Shown: piece after piece, positions 24,928 through 33,675 of the stretch
Position numbering within the stretch: the stretch's first letter is position 1
Layout: each line of letters opens with the position of its first letter
Assembly: GCA_965221445.1 (NCBI GenBank)
Contig: CBDCSF010000013.1
Coordinates: 868,001-932,000 of the forward strand
Origin: MPNP01 sp965221445
GTDB lineage: Bacteria; Pseudomonadota; Alphaproteobacteria; Rhodobacterales; Rhodobacteraceae
Length of the DNA stretch: 64,000 nt
Reading direction: 5' to 3'
Notes under the pieces: generated by a model
Told to the model about the DNA's origin: nothing
Database searches by the model: none
The model's input: the letters and a program-made list of their open reading frames with translations, nothing else
Translations under genes and position numbers: made by a program

Positions 24928-25998
24928 ATGGCTAATTTAATTCTCAGAAATGTTTCAAAATCCTTCGGTAATACAAAGGTAATTAATTCCGTCAACCTGG
25001 AGATTGCGCATGGTGAGTTCGTGGTGTTTGTGGGCCCATCAGGCTGTGGAAAATCCACTTTATTACGACTGATCACAGGCTTGGAGAGTGTTTCTGAGGG
25101 GCAGATCATTATTGAGGACCAAGATGTTACGCTTATGAAACCTTCCAAAAGGGAGGTCGCCATGGTTTTCCAATCATATGCACTTTTTCCTCATCTGACC
25201 GTCTTTGAAAATATTGGTTTTGGTTTGAAACTATCCAAAGTTTCCAAGGAAGAAATTGCAATCAGAGTTCAGGAAGTGGCCAAAATTTTAAGGATTGAAA
25301 ATCTGCTTACAAGGAAGCCACGACAGTTGTCTGGTGGTCAGCGACAGAGAGTAGCCATTGGCAGGTCCATTATTCGTGATCCAAAGGTATTTTTATTTGA
25401 TGAACCGCTTTCAAATCTGGATGCTGCCTTAAGAGTGGTAATGAGGATAGAAATTAACCGCCTGCATCAAAGAATGGGTGCGACGATGATTTATGTAACT
25501 CATGACCAGACCGAAGCCATGACTCTGGCTGACAGGATAGTTGTTTTAAATGAAGGTAGGATTGAGCAGGTCGGATCTCCATTGGAACTCTATGAAAGAC
25601 CTGTTAACAAGTTTGTTTCTGGATTTATTGGTTCACCAGCCATGAATTTTATTGCTGGAACTGTCGGAGGTGAAGAAGGTAAACACGTGGTTAGTTTAGG
25701 ACACTTTAGCTTTGATGTGTCGAATCCAAATTTTGAATCCGAAATGGAAATTGAGATTGGAATTCGGCCTGAGCACATTGAAGTAGTTTCACCTTCACAA
25801 TGTCATTTGACAGCAAAGGTCGAAATAATTGAGAAACTGGGGGCTGAATCAATGTTATACCTCAAAACGGAAGCCTCCGAAACTCTTTTAACCGTCCGTG
25901 CAGATCCAAAAATCCCTGTAAACCTGGGTGATAAGGTTGGGTTGAAATTTCCAGATCAATATCTCCATTTCTTTGATAGAAACGGCAAATTAGTTTAG
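24928..25998 (+). CDS. Carbohydrate ABC importer ATPase (MalK/UgpC type)
   Basis: A 356-residue ATPase with the MalK layout. Walker A is GPSGCGKST (about residue 37), the Q-loop is VFQSYALFPHLTV, the signature is LSGGQRQRV (about 133), Walker B is VFLFDEPLSNLDA, and the H-loop is VTHDQ. A C-terminal regulatory TOBE/OB domain follows (residues about 240-356; IGIRPEHIEV). It energises the two permeases encoded just before. MalK-type ATPases are often shared, so this protein may also serve the ATPase-less polyol importer 8 kb upstream. That is inference from gene content. Confidence 0.92.
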   Translation: MANLILRNVSKSFGNTKVINSVNLEIAHGEFVVFVGPSGCGKSTLLRLITGLESVSEGQIIIEDQDVTLMKPSKREVAMVFQSYALFPHLTVFENIGFGLKLSKVSKEEIAIRVQEVAKILRIENLLTRKPRQLSGGQRQRVAIGRSIIRDPKVFLFDEPLSNLDAALRVVMRIEINRLHQRMGATMIYVTHDQTEAMTLADRIVVLNEGRIEQVGSPLELYERPVNKFVSGFIGSPAMNFIAGTVGGEEGKHVVSLGHFSFDVSNPNFESEMEIEIGIRPEHIEVVSPSQCHLTAKVEIIEKLGAESMLYLKTEASETLLTVRADPKIPVNLGDKVGLKFPDQYLHFFDRNGKLV

Positions 25999-26063
25999 GG
26001 CCTGAATAATTAGGCCGTTCTGTGTACTTAATTTTTAGCAACATTTAATTTGAAAGAACGATT

Positions 26064-27773
26064 TTGGGTAAGCAAGGCAAGATAGGATTAGCGAATAATT
26101 TGACTCATTACGGCGATCCGGATTTTTCAGTATATCTTCGAAAATCCTTTGCTGCCTCAATGGGTTATTCCCGGGATATGCTTGATCGAAAAATAGTCGG
26201 GATCGCCTATACAGGTTCAGGTTTCAACAACTGCCATAGACATTTCCCTGAACTTCTCGAAGCAGTAAAGCGAGGTGTTATTGCAAATGGTGCTCTTCCT
26301 TTGGAATTTCCTACAATCTCGCTTGGTGAAGTTTTTCTGAATCCGACCAGTCTCAAATTCCGTAATCTCATGGCATTGGACACCGAAACAATGATTAAGG
26401 CTCAGCCTATGGATGCGGTTGTACTCATGGGTGGATGTGATAAAACCGTTCCAGCACAACTGATGGGTGCTGTATCGGCAAATATACCTGCCATTCAGCT
26501 AATCGGTGGGCCCATGATGACTTCGAAATACAAAGGTGAGCGTCTTGGGGCTTGTACAGACTGTCGGAGATTTTGGACCAAGTTTCGGTCGGGAACTGTG
26601 TCCAAGCAGGAAATCCAAGAGATTGAAGGAAGGTTGGCTACAACTGCCGGAACCTGCCCCATCATGGGTACAGCTTCTACCATGGCCTGTATTGCTGAAG
26701 GTTTGGGGCTGGCGCTTCCTGGAAGTGCAACAATACCAGCTGTCAATTCAGATCGCTTAAGGGCAGCTGAACTTACCGGAAAAACGGCTGCTGATCTGGC
26801 TTGGACACCTATCTTCCCAAGTGAGATAATTACTTTGGAATCCATAGAAAATGCTTTCCGTGTAATTCTGGCCTTGGGTGGTTCAACCAACGCTATAATC
26901 CATATGACAGCGATCGCAGGCAGAGCTGGGATAAATTTTTCATTGCACAGGTTCAACGAACTATCGGATACTACCCCTGTATTGGTTAATCTTAAGCCGG
27001 TAGGAGATCATTATATGGAAGATCTCTTTTATGCCGGTGGGCTGGGTGCTGTCCTCAGAGAACTAAAACCATTACTGCATCTTGATTGTCTCACCATTAC
27101 CGGAGAAACCCTGGGAGAACGTCTATCAAATAATTTCGGTTTTATTGACAGATCGGTTGTTGCCACTCTGGAAGATCCTATTGACCAAGAAGGAGGGTTG
27201 ATATCACTTTTTGGTTCATTGGCACCAAAGGGTGCAATTTTGAAAAGATCTTCTGCTACCAGTGATTTATTTGAAAGGGTTGGTAAAGCGGTTGTATTTG
27301 AATCTCTTGAAGATTTATCAAAGCGAATTGATGATCCTGACCTTGATGTATCTCCAGAAGATTTCCTGATTTTAAAAAATGCAGGTCCGGCAAGTCCATC
27401 GGGAATGCCGGAGGCTGGATACCTGCCCTTGCCAAAGAAGATTCTTGCACAGGGAGTAAAGGATATGGTTCGTATTTCGGATGCAAGGATGTCGGGCTCA
27501 GCATTTGGGACTGTCATTCTTCATGTCACTCCAGAGGCTGCAATTGGTGGTCCTCTTTCTTTGGTTCAAAATGGTGATCTCATAAAGCTTTCCGTTTCAG
27601 AGAAAAAATTGGATCTTCTGGTCCCTGAGAAGGAATTGACGTTAAGAAAAGAGAAATTCCTTTTATCTAAGCCTAGCGGTGTAAATTTACGGGGATACGA
27701 AAAACTATATAAGGAACAAATTCTACAGGCTGATAAAGGGTGTGACTTTGAGTTTTTGCTTCCGCTTGATTAA
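26064..27773 (+). CDS. IlvD/Edd-family dehydratase (probable sugar-acid dehydratase)
   Basis: A 569-residue Fe-S dehydratase removing water from a 2,3-dihydroxy acid. Three cysteines expected for the [2Fe-2S] cluster are present: Cys57 in NNCHRHFPEL, Cys125 in GGCDKTVPAQ and Cys198 in GTCPIMGTAS. The family includes dihydroxy-acid dehydratase (valine/isoleucine synthesis) and aldonate dehydratases. Location behind a carbohydrate importer and the absence of other ilv genes favour an aldonate such as xylonate or arabonate, but this is inference. The start appears to be TTG at 26064; the next ATG is deep inside the conserved region. It ends the operon begun at 21860. Confidence 0.85.
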   Translation: MGKQGKIGLANNLTHYGDPDFSVYLRKSFAASMGYSRDMLDRKIVGIAYTGSGFNNCHRHFPELLEAVKRGVIANGALPLEFPTISLGEVFLNPTSLKFRNLMALDTETMIKAQPMDAVVLMGGCDKTVPAQLMGAVSANIPAIQLIGGPMMTSKYKGERLGACTDCRRFWTKFRSGTVSKQEIQEIEGRLATTAGTCPIMGTASTMACIAEGLGLALPGSATIPAVNSDRLRAAELTGKTAADLAWTPIFPSEIITLESIENAFRVILALGGSTNAIIHMTAIAGRAGINFSLHRFNELSDTTPVLVNLKPVGDHYMEDLFYAGGLGAVLRELKPLLHLDCLTITGETLGERLSNNFGFIDRSVVATLEDPIDQEGGLISLFGSLAPKGAILKRSSATSDLFERVGKAVVFESLEDLSKRIDDPDLDVSPEDFLILKNAGPASPSGMPEAGYLPLPKKILAQGVKDMVRISDARMSGSAFGTVILHVTPEAAIGGPLSLVQNGDLIKLSVSEKKLDLLVPEKELTLRKEKFLLSKPSGVNLRGYEKLYKEQILQADKGCDFEFLLPLD

Positions 27774-27859
27774 CGATGTTCTGCATTTGTTTCCTTGCCT
27801 TGTAAGGAAGAAGTATTATATTTTAAGTATACCTAAAATCTCGATACTGGTCCTATTCA

Positions 27860-28420
27860 ATGTTCATACAAACTGAAGCAACTCCAAATCCTGCAACCCT
27901 CAAGTTTTATCCTGGAGAAGATGTTTTACCCAATGGGGCAGAAGACTTTCCTGACGTAGATTCAACAGAAAGTTCCAGTTTGGCTCGCAAGCTCTTCGGA
28001 ATCAGGGGAGTTAAAAGGGTTTTCTTCGGGAGCGATTTTATCTCCATCTCCAAGGGGGATACCTTTCATTGGGAACATATCAAACCGGCCATACTTGGCA
28101 CAATAATGGAACATTTCCAGGCAGGTTTTCCTGTCATGGAATATTCACAGGAGGACTGTACAGCTGGGGAAGACCCGGATTCGCCTGATGCGCCTATCAT
28201 CAAGCAGATCAAGGAGTTACTTGATACTAGGGTAAGACCAGCGGTGGCCCAAGATGGTGGAGATATTACGTTTTATGGTTTTGAACGAGGAGTCGTCTAT
28301 CTTCACATGAAAGGCGCATGTGCAGGTTGTCCCTCTTCAACCATAACCCTGAAAATGGGTATCGAAAACCTTCTTAGGCATTATATTCCAGAAGTCGTTG
28401 AAGTTCGACCAGTCATGTAA
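27860..28420 (+). CDS. Nfu-type iron-sulfur cluster carrier
   Basis: A 186-residue scaffold/carrier that delivers Fe-S clusters to client enzymes. The N-terminal Nfu_N domain begins MFIQTEATPNPATLKFYPGE. The C-terminal NifU-like domain contains QDGGDITFYGFERG and the cluster-binding CxxC in GACAGCPSST (about residue 155). Architecture matches mitochondrial NFU1 and its alphaproteobacterial relatives. The downstream tsaB frame overlaps its 3' end by 23 bases, an arrangement I associate with alphaproteobacteria. Confidence 0.93.
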   Translation: MFIQTEATPNPATLKFYPGEDVLPNGAEDFPDVDSTESSSLARKLFGIRGVKRVFFGSDFISISKGDTFHWEHIKPAILGTIMEHFQAGFPVMEYSQEDCTAGEDPDSPDAPIIKQIKELLDTRVRPAVAQDGGDITFYGFERGVVYLHMKGACAGCPSSTITLKMGIENLLRHYIPEVVEVRPVM

Positions 28421-29057
28421 AAACGATCTCGTTATCGGGATCGATACCTCCGGGACCTTTGTTAGGTTATCCATACTGCAAGGAAATTCACTGGTAATCC
28501 AGAGGGATGAACTCAAACAAAGTGGGGTTGACCGGTTATTCCCATTAATCCATGAGATGTTTCAAGAGAAAAATCTATCATGGGACATGATGAAGGGTAT
28601 AGGTGTTTGTATCGGTCCAGGTAATTTCAATGGCATCCGGGTAGGGGTATCAGCAGCAAGAGGGTTGTCCTTGTCTCTTGGCATTCCTGCTATAGGAATT
28701 AACAAATTTGATGCTTTTGCCTTGGGTAATTCCGAACCACTAGTTGTTTCCGTAAAATCCGTTAAGGACAATATTTTTTGTAGAATTGGTTCAACTGGTC
28801 AACCCTTTGTAGTAGATATCAACAATCTTAGACTGTCCAATGTAGATAATTACTCAGTCGTAGGCTTTGAGGCTGAAAGGATCAGTAAACAATTTGGAAT
28901 TAATTTTCTTGCTCAAAAATATAATTCTTCTCATGCTGTTGCCTTAATTTCCTCGAAACAGCGGGGGAAACATCATTCTCCACCAAAACCCTATTATGTC
29001 AGTTCTCCACGGATAGATCCTAATGCAGAATACTTAACCAAATTTAGTTTTCAGTAG
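28398..29057 (+). CDS. tsaB: tRNA threonylcarbamoyladenosine biosynthesis protein TsaB
   Basis: A 219-residue ASKHA-fold protein that partners TsaD and TsaE in making the t6A modification of ANN-decoding tRNAs. The phosphate-binding start VIGIDTSGTFVRLSILQ and the conserved GVCIGPGNFNGIRVGVSAARGL near residue 70 (in two parts, GVCIGPG and RVGVSAARG) identify it. The start is TTG at 28398 inside the nfu gene; no ATG precedes the conserved core. It is often followed by rimI in alphaproteobacteria, but here the next sequence is an AT-rich spacer and a Fic gene, so the usual order is broken. Confidence 0.88.
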   Translation: MKFDQSCKNDLVIGIDTSGTFVRLSILQGNSLVIQRDELKQSGVDRLFPLIHEMFQEKNLSWDMMKGIGVCIGPGNFNGIRVGVSAARGLSLSLGIPAIGINKFDAFALGNSEPLVVSVKSVKDNIFCRIGSTGQPFVVDINNLRLSNVDNYSVVGFEAERISKQFGINFLAQKYNSSHAVALISSKQRGKHHSPPKPYYVSSPRIDPNAEYLTKFSFQ

Positions 29058-29059
29058 AG

Positions 29060-29342
29060 CGTCAACTAGGATAATAATTTTTGGTGTAAACATCTTGAAC
29101 ATCAGAAGTATAATTTAGCATTTTTTGCATAAATAATTTATTTTTCATAGAAAATAGCAATAATTAAATTTTTTTTTGAATCTATTTTATATTTACTGGT
29201 TTATATTTATGTATTTTTGTAAGATTTTTTATATATTTATATATTTGTATATAAATTTATATTATTTTTCTTTTTTTCATAAGAAATAAACGTATTTCGA
29301 AATCTGATTGTTTTTTTTATAATTTCATATCGTCCCAAACAG
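29060..29342. other. Extremely AT-rich spacer upstream of the Fic gene
   Basis: This stretch has no gene and is extraordinarily AT-rich: by direct count 7 of 60 bases are G or C in the line at 29161, and 4 of 60 at 29221. It consists of runs of A/T and TATATTT-type repeats. Such tracts usually bend DNA, bind xenogeneic silencers, or mark the edge of acquired DNA. It probably contains the Fic promoter. Confidence 0.7.
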
Positions 29343-29357
29343 TTGTCAATCTCTCCA

Positions 29358-30899
29358 ATGTATCAACACAAGTACCCATCCAATCTACAGCATTACTTTA
29401 GAGATTTTCAATCTTTGGATGAAGGGTTGGAATTTGCAGGTTATTCCGCTCTGATTACAAAATATGGCCTGTCTGTACCTTCTCCCGACTACTTATGCGC
29501 AATCAATACAAAACACAGTAGGCAGGATTATGGTCGCTGGCGTTTATTCACACCCCGTCACAAGCCGAAAGACTCTTTATATGGGCATCTCATTTTCGCG
29601 TTAAAATACGAAGGAATTGACCTCGCAGTACTAAATATGCTGTTCAAATTAATTGAACCCATTGAAATCGAAGACATAGTAAGATCAGACCCAACAGGTT
29701 CATTTAGTCGCCGTATATGGTTCCTGTACGAATGGCTCATGTATACTAGGTTAGAATTGGAGGACACAAAAAAAGGCAACTACATTCCACTCATTAATGA
29801 AAAGTTACAGTATCCTGGTCCTACCCGTATTTCCAAAAGACATAGAGTCCGAAATAACCTACCTGGAAATCAGGCATTTTGTCCAATTATCAGACGCACG
29901 GTCAAAATTGATAAATTCATCTCTATGAATTTATCACAATCAATTAATGAACATATCGGAACAACTCACAGTGATCTTTTGAGAAGAGCGGCTGCATTTT
30001 TGCTTACCAAAGATTCAAAGGCTTCCTTCACCATTGAAGGTGAAGCCTCACCGTTAATGCGCATAGAACAGTGGGGGCAAATTCTTGGGGAAGCAGGCCA
30101 ACGAACATTAACCATAGAGGAACTAGAATACCTCCAATCAGTTGTCATCGGTGATCATCGTTTTATTAATTTGGGATGCCGCATTGATGACGGATTTATT
30201 GGCGACCATGATCAGGTTTTAAGAACGCCCATACCCGTGCATATTTCTGCAAGACATGAAGACCTGAATTCACTTTTATCTGGTTTACTTGAAACCAACA
30301 AATTACTTAAAGATAGCAGTTATGATGCAGTTCTAGCTGCTACAGCCATCGCCTTTGGGTTTGTGTTTATTCATCCATTTGAAGATGGCAACGGCAGAAT
30401 TCATCGATACCTTTTTCACCATGTTCTGGTCGAAAAAGGCTTCATCACAGAGGGTTGGATGTTTCCTGTTTCAGCAGTTATACTTGATCGAATTTTGGAC
30501 TACCAGAAAGCATTGGAGCACTTTTCAAAACCTAGGCTTAAATTTATCAACTGGCGATCAACTGAACTAGGTAATGTTGAGGTATTGAACGAAACTATTA
30601 CCCTGTACCGTTATTTTGATGCGACTCGGCAAGCTGAATTTTTCTTTGAATGTGTCGAAGAAACCATCATCAAAACTCTCCCAAAGGAAATCGAATATCT
30701 CAGGAAAAACAGTTTACTTGTAGATTTTATTAAACACGAGATTGAAATGCCGGACAAACTCATCGGGTTATTGATACATTTTTTAAATCAAAATAACGGA
30801 AAATTGTCTAAACGCGCTCGTAGTAAAGAATTTGCAAAACTTACAAAAAATGAAATTTTTTTGTTTGAAACCAAGTACAAGGAAATCTTTAACCCTTGA
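29358..30899 (+). CDS. Fic-domain protein (probable AMP transferase)
   Basis: A protein of about 513 residues carrying the canonical Fic motif HPFEDGNGRIHRYL (about residue 335), which binds nucleotide-Mg and catalyses AMP (or other phosphoryl-nucleotide) transfer to a hydroxyl side chain. About 110 residues earlier, SFTIEG fits the inhibitory [S/T]xxxE[G/N] helix, which makes it a self-inhibited class II Fic protein. The N-terminal 200 residues and C-terminal 120 residues are family-variable. TTG at 29343 is an alternative start; ATG at 29358 is preferred, but neither has a good ribosome-binding site. No antitoxin gene is adjacent. Target unknown. Confidence 0.88.
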   Translation: MYQHKYPSNLQHYFRDFQSLDEGLEFAGYSALITKYGLSVPSPDYLCAINTKHSRQDYGRWRLFTPRHKPKDSLYGHLIFALKYEGIDLAVLNMLFKLIEPIEIEDIVRSDPTGSFSRRIWFLYEWLMYTRLELEDTKKGNYIPLINEKLQYPGPTRISKRHRVRNNLPGNQAFCPIIRRTVKIDKFISMNLSQSINEHIGTTHSDLLRRAAAFLLTKDSKASFTIEGEASPLMRIEQWGQILGEAGQRTLTIEELEYLQSVVIGDHRFINLGCRIDDGFIGDHDQVLRTPIPVHISARHEDLNSLLSGLLETNKLLKDSSYDAVLAATAIAFGFVFIHPFEDGNGRIHRYLFHHVLVEKGFITEGWMFPVSAVILDRILDYQKALEHFSKPRLKFINWRSTELGNVEVLNETITLYRYFDATRQAEFFFECVEETIIKTLPKEIEYLRKNSLLVDFIKHEIEMPDKLIGLLIHFLNQNNGKLSKRARSKEFAKLTKNEIFLFETKYKEIFNP

Positions 30900-31076
30900 T
30901 TTTTATTTGGAGTGAATCTGATTGTTGCAAAAATCAACGTCCTACCAATCATTAAATTGCATCAAGCGGGGAACCAAACATAAATTTGAACCCTATTCTC
31001 TTTGCAAAAAAAAATTAGGGAATTATGATTTGGCCAGATTAGCTAAATGTTGATTTCATTATTTAGGAGAAATGAA

Positions 31077-32066
31077 ATGAAAATTATCAAGGGAACTATC
31101 GCAACTTTGCTTGCCCTAACTTTCATGGGGGTAAATCTGTTTGCCGAACCCGCAATTGTTTTTGATATAGGGGGAAAGTTCGATAAATCCTTCAACGAAA
31201 GTGCTTGGAGCGGCGCCGAACAATGGAAAAGCGAAACAGGGGGTTCGTATAGAGAAATTGAAATTCAATCAGAGGCTCAACGAGAACAGGCCCTCCGTAG
31301 ATTGGCTGAAGGGGGGAGTAATCCCATTGTTATGACCGGCTTTGCCTTTGGAAGTGTACTTGACAACGTGGCTCCTGACTTTCCAGATACCAATTTTGCC
31401 ATCATCGACTTTGTGGTTGATCACCCCAATGTTAAATCCATCGTATTCAAGGAGCATGAGGGATCGTACTTGGTTGGACTTATCGCAGGAATGACCACAG
31501 CTTCAAATACAGTTGGTTTTGTTGGAGGAATGGATATTCCCCTAATTCGAAGATTCGGATGTGGTTATGTTCAGGGTGTTAAGGCAGCAAATCCAGACAT
31601 CAATGTAATCCAGAATATGACTGGTAATGATCCTTCTGCCTGGAACGACCCCGTCAAGGGAGGCGAATTGACTAAAGCCCAGATAGCTTCTGGTGCTGAT
31701 GTCGTTTATCATGCAGCTGGGGGTACCGGTGTTGGTGTTCTGCAAGCAGCAGCGGATGCCGGAATTCTTGGTATTGGCGTGGATGCCAACCAAAATCATC
31801 TGCATCCAGGTTCCGTTTTAACTTCCATGTTGAAAAGGGTTGATGTTGCTGTCTACAATTCCTTTTCAGAAGGTATGGATTTAGCCACCGGTGTAGTGGT
31901 TCTTGGCCTGAAGGAAGATGGTGTCGGTTATGCAATGGATGAGAATAACCAAGACCTGATTTCAGCTGAAGTCCTCGAAAAGGTAGAAGCTACCAAAGCA
32001 GCAATTATCAATGGTGATGTCGTTGTACACGACTATACCATGGATGACAGTTGTCCAGCGAGCTAA
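31077..32066 (+). CDS. BMP-family ABC importer binding protein (nucleoside type)
   Basis: A 329-residue periplasmic binding protein of the BMP/Med (PnrA-like) family, which usually binds purine nucleosides. The signal peptide runs MKIIKGTIATLLALTFMGVN then LFA before EPAIVFD. No lipobox Cys is present, so it should be soluble rather than a lipoprotein. Family motifs are FDIGGKFDKSFNESAWSGAE, EGSYLVGLIAGM and GFVGGMDIPLIRRFGCGYVQ (split here from longer conserved runs). The start at 31077 has TTAGGAGAAATGAA just before it; the frame opens at 31047 but that start would spoil the signal peptide. First gene of a same-strand run of seven. Confidence 0.9.
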   Translation: MKIIKGTIATLLALTFMGVNLFAEPAIVFDIGGKFDKSFNESAWSGAEQWKSETGGSYREIEIQSEAQREQALRRLAEGGSNPIVMTGFAFGSVLDNVAPDFPDTNFAIIDFVVDHPNVKSIVFKEHEGSYLVGLIAGMTTASNTVGFVGGMDIPLIRRFGCGYVQGVKAANPDINVIQNMTGNDPSAWNDPVKGGELTKAQIASGADVVYHAAGGTGVGVLQAAADAGILGIGVDANQNHLHPGSVLTSMLKRVDVAVYNSFSEGMDLATGVVVLGLKEDGVGYAMDENNQDLISAEVLEKVEATKAAIINGDVVVHDYTMDDSCPAS

Positions 32067-32088
32067 AAACATTTTTTGAGTTTTTGCG

Positions 32089-33675
32089 ATGAATACAAAG
32101 GTGCAGCACGAAAGTGCTGCATCCATGATTGAGCTCAGGGGAATTTCGAAATCCTTTGGCCCCGTTCAGGCAAATAAGAATATCAACCTGAGTGTAAATA
32201 AAGGATCAATCCACGGAATTGTCGGGGAGAATGGAGCTGGCAAATCGACGTTGATGTCAATCCTCTATGGATTTTACAAATCTGATTCGGGCGAAATATA
32301 TATCAATGGAGAACTCACCAACATTACCGATAGCCATGTTGCAATCGAAGCCGGCATCGGGATGGTTCACCAACACTTTAAGTTGGTTGAGAATTTTACT
32401 GTCCTCGAAAATGTAATACTTGGTACTGAAAAAAACTTTTTTATAACTCCGGCCTTGAACAATGCCAGGGTGCTTCTTTCGGACCTGGCCGCCACCTATT
32501 CTCTTGATGTTGATCCTGATGCCCTGATAGAAGATTTATCAGTAGGGCATCAACAGCGTGTCGAGATCCTAAAAGCTCTTTATCGACAAGCCGACATTCT
32601 TATTCTCGACGAACCGACAGGTGTCTTGACACCCGCAGAAGCCGACCACCTCTTCAGCATTCTAAAAAACCTTACCAAAGAGGGTAAAACAATAATACTG
32701 ATTACCCACAAGTTAAAGGAAATTATGGCAGTAACCGACACAGTAAGTGTCATGCGACGAGGGGAAATGACTGCCACCCTAAAGACAAGTGAAACAAATC
32801 CACAGGAACTTGCTGAGTTGATGGTTGGCCGGTCTGTTTTACTAAGGGTTGAAAAGGAAGCAGCTGAGGTTGGAGAAAAATCCTTAGAAGTTGAGAACCT
32901 GAGTGTTACTGACAAAAGGGGCGTTACAACCCTGAAAGGTGTATCATTTCACGTGAGGAAAGGAGAAATCCTGGGAATTGCAGGTGTCGCTGGAAATGGT
33001 CAAACTGAGCTTCTGGAAGCCTTGGGGGGTATTACAGCTGCAACGGGGAGCATGAAAATAGAGGGTAAAGAAATCCCCCTTCATGGTGAAGGATCTGATG
33101 CAAGGTCAAAACGTAATTACGGTGTTTCGCATGTACCTGAAGATCGACAGAAATTGGGCCTAATCCTGGATTTCTTTGCTTGGGAAAATATTGCTTTTGG
33201 GTACCATCATAAGAATGAATTTAACAAGAACAGGTTCCTGATGGATAATCGAAAAATTCGTGAAATTGCCCGTCATGAGATGAATAAGTTTGATATTCGT
33301 CCTCCCTCCCCGAGAAACAAGGCAAAAAACTTTTCTGGAGGCAATCAGCAAAAAATTGTTTTGGCACGGGAATTGGAGCAGAACCCAAAGGTGCTGATTG
33401 TAGGCCAACCGACTAGGGGGGTTGATATCGGTGCGATTGAGTTTATCCACCAACAGATTATTAATCTTCGAAACAAGGGGGTGGCCATACTCCTGGTTAG
33501 TGTCGAGTTGGATGAAATTTTCTCGCTCTCCGATAGGGTTGCTGTTCTTTTTGACGGCAAAATTATCGGCGAACGGATCACAGAAAAAACCAATGAATCA
33601 GAACTTGGATTGCTCATGGCAGGAATAGAAGACGATGCTGAAGGGCAACCTCTTGTGGCAGGGGCCACGATCTGA
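32089..33675 (+). CDS. ABC importer ATPase with two nucleotide-binding domains (nucleoside type)
   Basis: A 528-residue fused double ATPase as found with BMP-type importers. Domain 1 has Walker A GENGAGKST, signature LSVGHQQRVE and Walker B LILDEPTGVLTPAE. Domain 2 starts with the degenerate P-loop GVAGNGQTELLEAL, with signature FSGGNQQKIV and Walker B-like LIVGQPTRGVDIGA. Degeneration of one site is normal in this family. It follows the binding-protein gene by 22 bases, and its stop overlaps the next start as TGATG. Confidence 0.92.
   Translation: MNTKVQHESAASMIELRGISKSFGPVQANKNINLSVNKGSIHGIVGENGAGKSTLMSILYGFYKSDSGEIYINGELTNITDSHVAIEAGIGMVHQHFKLVENFTVLENVILGTEKNFFITPALNNARVLLSDLAATYSLDVDPDALIEDLSVGHQQRVEILKALYRQADILILDEPTGVLTPAEADHLFSILKNLTKEGKTIILITHKLKEIMAVTDTVSVMRRGEMTATLKTSETNPQELAELMVGRSVLLRVEKEAAEVGEKSLEVENLSVTDKRGVTTLKGVSFHVRKGEILGIAGVAGNGQTELLEALGGITAATGSMKIEGKEIPLHGEGSDARSKRNYGVSHVPEDRQKLGLILDFFAWENIAFGYHHKNEFNKNRFLMDNRKIREIARHEMNKFDIRPPSPRNKAKNFSGGNQQKIVLARELEQNPKVLIVGQPTRGVDIGAIEFIHQQIINLRNKGVAILLVSVELDEIFSLSDRVAVLFDGKIIGERITEKTNESELGLLMAGIEDDAEGQPLVAGATI

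Noticed and set aside
25999..26016. GGCCT/AGGCC stem after the carbohydrate ATPase gene
   Set aside because: Only five base pairs, no T run, and the dehydratase gene follows closely, so a terminator call is not supported.
26495..27517. Long minus-strand frames inside the IlvD/Edd dehydratase gene
   Set aside because: They are antisense to a full-length, motif-complete enzyme.
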